A stretch of 64,000 bases of DNA from Apiosordaria backusii (lineage: Eukaryota > Ascomycota > Sordariomycetes > Sordariales > Lasiosphaeriaceae), in NCBI GenBank assembly GCA_030549205.1, contig JAUKTV010000004.1, positions 372,001 through 436,000 of the forward strand, in the 5' to 3' direction. The position numbers and the translations under genes are program-made. This document shows, in pieces, positions 58,880 through 64,000 of the stretch. Each line of letters begins with the position of its first letter. Position 1 is the first letter of the stretch. The notes beneath the pieces were generated by a model. The model worked only from the letters and a program-made list of their open reading frames with translations. It ran no database searches and was not told the origin of the DNA.

Positions 58880-61800
58880 TCAAGCGTCCTTCCTCGTTGT
58901 TCCGCGCCGTTCATAGTACACCAGGTACGCAGTTTCGTTTCCGTTTTGACCGCCATACAATTGCTCGGTATTTTGTGAAAAGTTCGGCCCAACCTTGATC
59001 TGTGTAACATCCTGATCGTTGCATTTCCACCAATTCTCGGGTTTTCTGCTGATATCGTCCTTGACGTACTCGACATAATGGCCCGTAGTGACTGAAGCAC
59101 CAATGTGCACCGTCACAGCGTAGCAGTCATACACCATGTCCCCCTCAAAGTGGTGGTCCCCCGGGTCGAGGTGTTCGTTGGCCGGGCCGGCAAAGTAAGG
59201 GCGGAGGTCGAGGCTTTGAATTGGGAACCTCACTATATTGCGAATTTTGCCGTGTGCGCCGCTGCGCGAGAAGCAGATGACGAGGCGGTCTGGCATCCTG
59301 CCCCATTTGAGAATGCGACTGCGCGTGCCCTTCTTTTTGCATTTCTCGCATTCCGAATCCGGGAGTGCTTGGGGCTCGGTGATGTGGTCGAGTAGCTTTT
59401 CCATGTTGATGGGATCTGTTCGTTTGTATTTGTCGGGGATAGGTAAAACCCGAAAGTCGGAGAGCTCAAATCTGTGAAATACGTAGTTGCAGTGGGAGCA
59501 CGTGTCGATATACACGTCTACGGCACGGAAGTACTTGGACACGAGGGAGTTGTAGCCCTCGATATACTTGTTCCAGAATTTCGCAGCATTCTGGACAGGG
59601 GTGCCGTCGGTGGCTGGATATTCATTTTCCACATCTGGCTCCCGATCTCGACGAGTGTTGGTTTCGTCATCAATGGTTTGGAGGATGAAGTTGTAGAACT
59701 CCTGTGCGTCGTGCTGGTCCCTCCCGCCGAAAAGCTTTCTGTCCTCGTTCGTCCCAATGTGAAGAGAGTGAATATAACGGATATATTGCTATAAACTTTG
59801 TTAGTGACTACTACGCTAGTGATTGTTAAAGTCTTTTGACGCACCATGAAAGTCTTGGCTTCAATAAACTTGAAAGACCCAGTGTTAAGCCACTGAAATA
59901 GATTCTCCAAGCATTTCATCAGGAGCTGTGGGTTGGCAATGACTTCGTTCCGTTTTTTTGGAGCCCTATAGATGTCTCTCCACGTTCCTTCGTATATCTC
60001 TTCGGAGAAGCCAGCCGTAGCAAAGAGTGACTGAAGTGAACTGTTGGCGAAGCAATGGTTGCCCGGGTTGACGAGACCCGTGCGTTCTTTCCGCTGCTTG
60101 GCCCGCCTCCCACCACTAGGCACGATGCTGACGGCCTTCGCCAATATTGGTTCATCTGACTCTGCTAGTCCACTGTGACTGCGACGGGGAACTGCAGGGG
60201 CGGGACGAGCTGGTGGTGATGGCAGAGAGCTGTAGAGATTTTGCTCGCGGGATATCCGGTCATAGAGTGGACTTTCCGATCTTTCGCTGGATGAGGTAGA
60301 ATCAGCTGGAGAAATCATGGACTCTTTGTGTCCTGATACTGGCGGGTAGCGACGAAGGAAGTCTTCGGTTGTCCGGATGGGGATTATGGATGTGGGATCA
60401 GAAATGGTCTTTTCCCAGCGCTTAGCTTCCTCGAGATTTTGAATGGGCCGCGCGGTGTACTTCCGAGTTTGGCTCAAGAATGACTTGGCCATGGCAGTGG
60501 AGGCCGGTTTTGCAGTTGGGTCGACGGTTGAGGAAGTCTGTAAGCTCGCCTTTCCAACCATGTTCGTCCATGCGTCCAGTCCACCTTGGAGTAATTTGGG
60601 CCGGGATTTGGCGCCCTTTGCGCCGACAAAATCATAAAAGCTGAGGGCTTCGAAAAAACCAAAGACGGCCTGCTCTATGCTGTTTGATGGCGTTGCGGGA
60701 ACTGCAACAGAACTCTGGTCATAGAAAACCACCAGATCGAACTCTGTCCTCCTTTCAAACAGTAACTGCTCACTTGCAGGCGCAAGCACCATGCTGTCGG
60801 CGATGTCATTGGCCGAAATGTGCGGTCTCACCAATATCTCAGGCTCCACGCAGATTGTGGCTTGAGACAGGATGTGACCTTCGTCGAATTCTTCTCGACT
60901 CCTGATGTCCACTATCAGGATCGATATTTCCTTGGAGCCAGCCTGCTGATATTCGAGCAAATCCTTGACGGTGATTGTTTCATCGTGGAAGCCAGGCAAC
61001 GATAGTTTGGTTCTCTTGTTTGATGTCGGCCTATCAAAACTTTGAGCGGTTGAGAATATCTCTCCTGTCATAGACGGCCTAAGCGTCTTGGTGATGGTGA
61101 TAGACGACACTGAGCCTGTTCTCGAGAACATGGCACGGGGAGTGCTGGAAGGCAGCGCGGCCGCCTCCTTGGAAACAGTCCCTCTGGGTGGGTTATAGAT
61201 GGCATCTGGCATCCGGGGTAAATCACCGAAAGGGCCACTCAGGGGCGCTGTTGAGAATGGCGGAGGTGGACTGCCGGGTGCTGTCGTCTTTGTTGGCGAC
61301 ACGATCGGTTGGGTCCGGACCCGGGGGTCTTGGGCAGTCTGAGGTGTGCTTGTTCTCAGGTTTGCAAATCGCTGGGCCAGGTCCTGTGCCTTGGCGGAGG
61401 GCTTGGGGAGCGCATTGCCATGAAGACCCTGTGGTTTAGGGCCTACGACTGGCTTCGTTCTCGGAGGCGATAGAGGGGAAGAGCTTAAGTCAGAGAGTGT
61501 GCCATTTGTTGCGCCGTTTATCTTTTCGTAACCATTCCCATTGAAGGTATGTCCCCCAATCAGACTCTGCCCCTGGGTGACTGGTTCGACTCCAGTCCTG
61601 ACATTGTCCACCTTGATTTCCGCCTTGATTATTTCGAACTCAACATGTGTAGCATCCAGCTGCTTCAAGAGGCGAGTGTACCGCTCATACAGGGCCCTAG
61701 AGTCCCTTTGCATCGACACCCAGCCTTTGTTCTTCTTGATGAGGTCCAAAGCAATGATGTTAGCCCGTATATAGTCTTTAAGGGCAAGATCCGGACGGCC

Positions 61801-62019
61801 AAACGTCTTCGATGATTCGGCCTGTCGAAGATAGTTTTCAGCCATCTGCACAACTCGCTCGATCGGAGCATGGGCGTCGATATCAACGTCGACCGAGGTG
61901 ATGTCTTCGATGTGTGGAAGTGGTCGTTTTGTCCCCTTTCCTCCTCCATTTGGAAGCCCATTTGTTGGCCCCGCGCGCGAGGACCCTGCATGATCCGGCA
62001 TGGTTACAGACCCTGCCAT
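58880..62019 (-). CDS. DOA4: Doa4-type ubiquitin C-terminal hydrolase with rhodanese domain
   Basis: Two exons, complement(58880..59788, 59845..62019), give 1027 residues. The 56-bp intron has GTGCGT, ACTAACA and TATAG. Order of domains: USP8-type dimerisation/MIT-like helices (about 45-150, RVVQMAENYLRQAESSKT; LIKKNKGWVSMQRDSRALY); a disordered Pro/Ser-rich linker; a rhodanese-like domain (about 340-490, ILIVDIRSREEFDEGHILSQ); and the USP catalytic domain (about 645-1020). The Cys box is GLVNPGNHCFANSSLQSL, with the catalytic Cys near 655. The DAQEF motif follows the intron (GGRDQHDAQEFYNF), and the His box is TTGHYVEYVKD (near 959). The layout matches yeast Doa4, which recovers ubiquitin from cargo at late endosomes. 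An in-frame ATG at 62001 is an alternative start. Divergent from VPS27. Confidence 0.9.
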
Positions 62020-63018
62020 GAGGACAACGTCGGAATATAGAGGGTGCCCTGGGGGCTCTTCTGGAAACACTCGAGAGCTCCAAGGATGTGGACAAGCTGG
62101 GTCGTAAAGACGCAGGTACGTGGGTGGGGGGTCGAGTCGTCGTAAGTGATCGTCGAGGGCATGAGGTCGTTAAGAAAGAGCGGCAACTCAGGTCGAGGGC
62201 GAAAAGCGAGGTGTGAAGCTCGGGCGGAAAGCAGCGCATTCTTTGTCCTGAGATCAAAGGGTTGTCCATCCATCCATTGTTTGCGCGGTAGGGGGTCCCG
62301 CCCTGGTGATGCGTCGTGGACGTTGTGACGAATGCGGTCGATGAGATAGTGGAAGCCCCGGCCACTGTCCTTCAAACCCCGGCTCCCCGGTCGTTGAGGT
62401 ACTTACAGGCTCTTGGCGCCTTGCTCTTGGGTGAGCATGCTGCCCCACGTTAGCAAAGAGACAAGAAGCAGGTCACTCTCAGAGAAAGAGATAGAGCTGT
62501 ACCTATCGGTACGTACTTGGGGGAAAACAATGAAATTCATGATACAGAAGTTATTGTATCTGTGGCCAATGGAAACAGGTGAGGTCTCTTCTGAAGAGAG
62601 TCCTGCACAAGCCACAGCTGGAAATGGCGGGGCAGTTGTCACAAGCCACGGCTGACAGGTTGGGCCTTGCAATCCATCGCTCCACTGTTTCGCTTGGCAA
62701 GGCGAGCGAGCTCCTGGGCGGCCCATACGTAACCAACAGGCAGGCAGAGACATCCAGCAGCACTCCCGTGCATATCCATCTTCCATCCATCACAAACACC
62801 CCGCTACACCTCCTGTCTAGCGCGCGCGCGGCAGCTATTTGGGCGCGAATAACTTCTTGATCATTCCCCGAATTTGTCGACCGTTTACCAGGAGTTATTG
62901 TCTTAATCATATCGAATACGCCACCGATATTTCCCGCCCCAGCCCTCGAGAGAGAGCTCAGAGTCCACGGGCCGCCGCGCCAGCTACCGTCTTTCGATTT
63001 CATATACCTCTTTTTACA
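62020..63018. promoter_or_regulatory. Shared divergent promoter region of DOA4 and VPS27
   Basis: 1.0 kb between the two start codons, with no other supported gene. It contains an alternating GCGCGCGCG stretch near 62820. Open frames across it on both strands probably reflect GC-rich leaders. A bidirectional promoter is plausible but not shown. Confidence 0.55.
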
Positions 63019-64000
63019 ATGATGGGGTGGTGGTCTTCCGGGGCAAACACTGCCCTGGATGAGCAGATAGAGAAGGCGACGAGCAGTAGTCTGTATGTTG
63101 CGTCATACTCCCCGCTCTCCCCTCTGTTGATTGTGCGACAGAGCGATGTGCTAATGACAGCGTGTTCGCAGTGAGGATATCGCCCTAAACCTCGAAATCT
63201 CCGATGTAATTCGATCCAAGACGGTACAGCCCAAGGAGGCGATGCGCTCGCTCAAGAAGCGCATCAGTAACAAGAACCCAAATACGCAACTCAGTGCACT
63301 CAGTGTAGGGCTGCTCCGAGCAAGCGTTTGTAAGAGCACAGCTGACCTGGCGTCTAGCTCACCGATACTTGTGTCAAAAATGGCGGTGCACATTTCCTCA
63401 CCGAGATTGCCTCGAGAGAGTTTATGGAAAGTATGGTTTCGCTGCTCAAGGCGGTTGGGCCAGCTGCCGTCAATGCGGACGTGCGCGCAAAGATACTCGA
63501 GCTTATTCAGTCGTGGGCCACGGCCACTGAGGGGCGCTACGATTTGTCATACATTGGAGAGGTTTATCGAAATCTTCAGAGGGAAGGTTTCCAGTTCCCT
63601 CCTCGCGTCACCGTCGCCAGCAGCATGATTGACAGCAGTGCGGTATGTTGCCAGCGTGCTACAAGTTATATACCTACAAACCAAGCTGATCTATGATACA
63701 GCCCCCCGAGTGGGTCGATTCCGATGTGTGCATGCGATGTCGAACCAACTTTACCTTTACCAACCGAAAACACCACTGTCGAAACTGTGGAAACTGCTTC
63801 GATCAGCAGTGCTCGAGCAAGACACTCCCCTTGCCCCATCTCGGTATCCTCCAAGCCGTGCGTGTCGACGATGGATGCTACGCAAAACTCACCGACAAGT
63901 CTTCCTCCTCGAAGGGGGGTGGCTCCAATAACGACCGCTCCTCACTATATTCGTCTTTTCCCCACAAGAATAAAAGCTCAACGATGCAGCCGCGCAATGC
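63019..64000 (+). CDS. VPS27: Vps27 (ESCRT-0), N-terminal part; cut by window end
   Basis: Exons 63019..63092, 63172..63304, 63358..63642 and 63702 to beyond 64000. The start is MMGWWSSG, with either ATG possible. The VHS domain spans about residues 1-150 (LEDIALNLEISDVIRSKTVQ; LTDTCVKNGGAHFLTEIAS; ILELIQSWATATEGRYDLSY), followed by PPRVTVASSMIDSS, and then the FYVE finger from about residue 165 (PPEWVDSDVCMRCRTNFTFT; NRKHHCRNCGNCFDQQCSSK; LPHLGILQAVRVDDGCYAKL). FYVE binds PI(3)P on endosomes; VHS and the downstream UIMs, which lie outside this window, bind ubiquitin. Together with Hse1 it forms ESCRT-0. The position of the usual seventh zinc ligand (RVC) is Asp here. The second intron uses a GTAGGG donor. 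The C-terminal part is missing from the window, so this is a partial record, not a broken gene. Confidence 0.93.

Noticed and set aside
1..64000. Dispersed 5S rRNA or spliceosomal RNA genes, expected in sordariomycetes
   Set aside because: I looked for the conserved 5S core and U6 sequences by eye and found none. A covariance-model search would be decisive.

Overview
The window is nuclear DNA of a filamentous ascomycete, most likely a sordariomycete. The evidence is short introns (51-79 bp, up to about 65 bp in most genes) with GT...AG ends and CTAAC/CTGAC/CTAAT-type branch sites, CACC/TACC-type start contexts, wide intergenic spaces rich in CT tracts and microsatellites, and gene families typical of Pezizomycotina. 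I see no rRNA, tRNA, CRISPR array or intact transposon. The species cannot be named from sequence alone.

Layout. 1-6843 holds no gene I can support. A minus-strand regulator with a GATA-like DUF1752 N-terminus and a DUF3295 C-terminus lies at 6844-8669, with a long open frame in its leader. A gene-poor stretch of about 19.7 kb follows (8670-28405). It contains a G-quadruplex motif, a CTG tract, a 142-bp inverted repeat that could fold into a long hairpin (22406-22547), and a two-part minisatellite (27676-27799). A 650-residue multi-pass membrane protein with a TLC-like half (28406-30358, minus) is divergent from a three-exon DHA2-type drug/H+ antiporter (31481-33224, plus). Around 35-37 kb are an orphan reading frame, a possibly broken minus-strand gene, and an AT-rich patch that looks like a RIP-mutated repeat relic. 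A CHY zinc-finger protein (39517-41707, minus) precedes a 5.4-kb intergenic stretch.

From 47 kb onward the DNA is gene-dense: Lsb5-like VHS protein (minus), an uncharacterised nuclear-looking protein (plus), a five-exon ankyrin-repeat protein whose conserved start appears frameshifted (plus), a long-chain acyl-CoA synthetase (plus), a Doa4-type ubiquitin hydrolase (minus) and Vps27 (plus, cut off by the window end).

How they fit. Doa4 and Vps27 are divergently transcribed from one 1.0-kb region. In yeast both act at endosomes: Vps27 (ESCRT-0) captures ubiquitinated cargo through FYVE and VHS modules, and Doa4 recovers the ubiquitin late in multivesicular-body sorting. Lsb5, about 14 kb away, is another VHS protein of the endocytic route. 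The only obviously broken or fast-evolving material lies in the 35-37 kb patch and at the 5' end of the ankyrin gene. The best candidates for something undescribed are the 22.4-kb hairpin, the TLC protein with its large extra membrane half, and the ankyrin gene's start.
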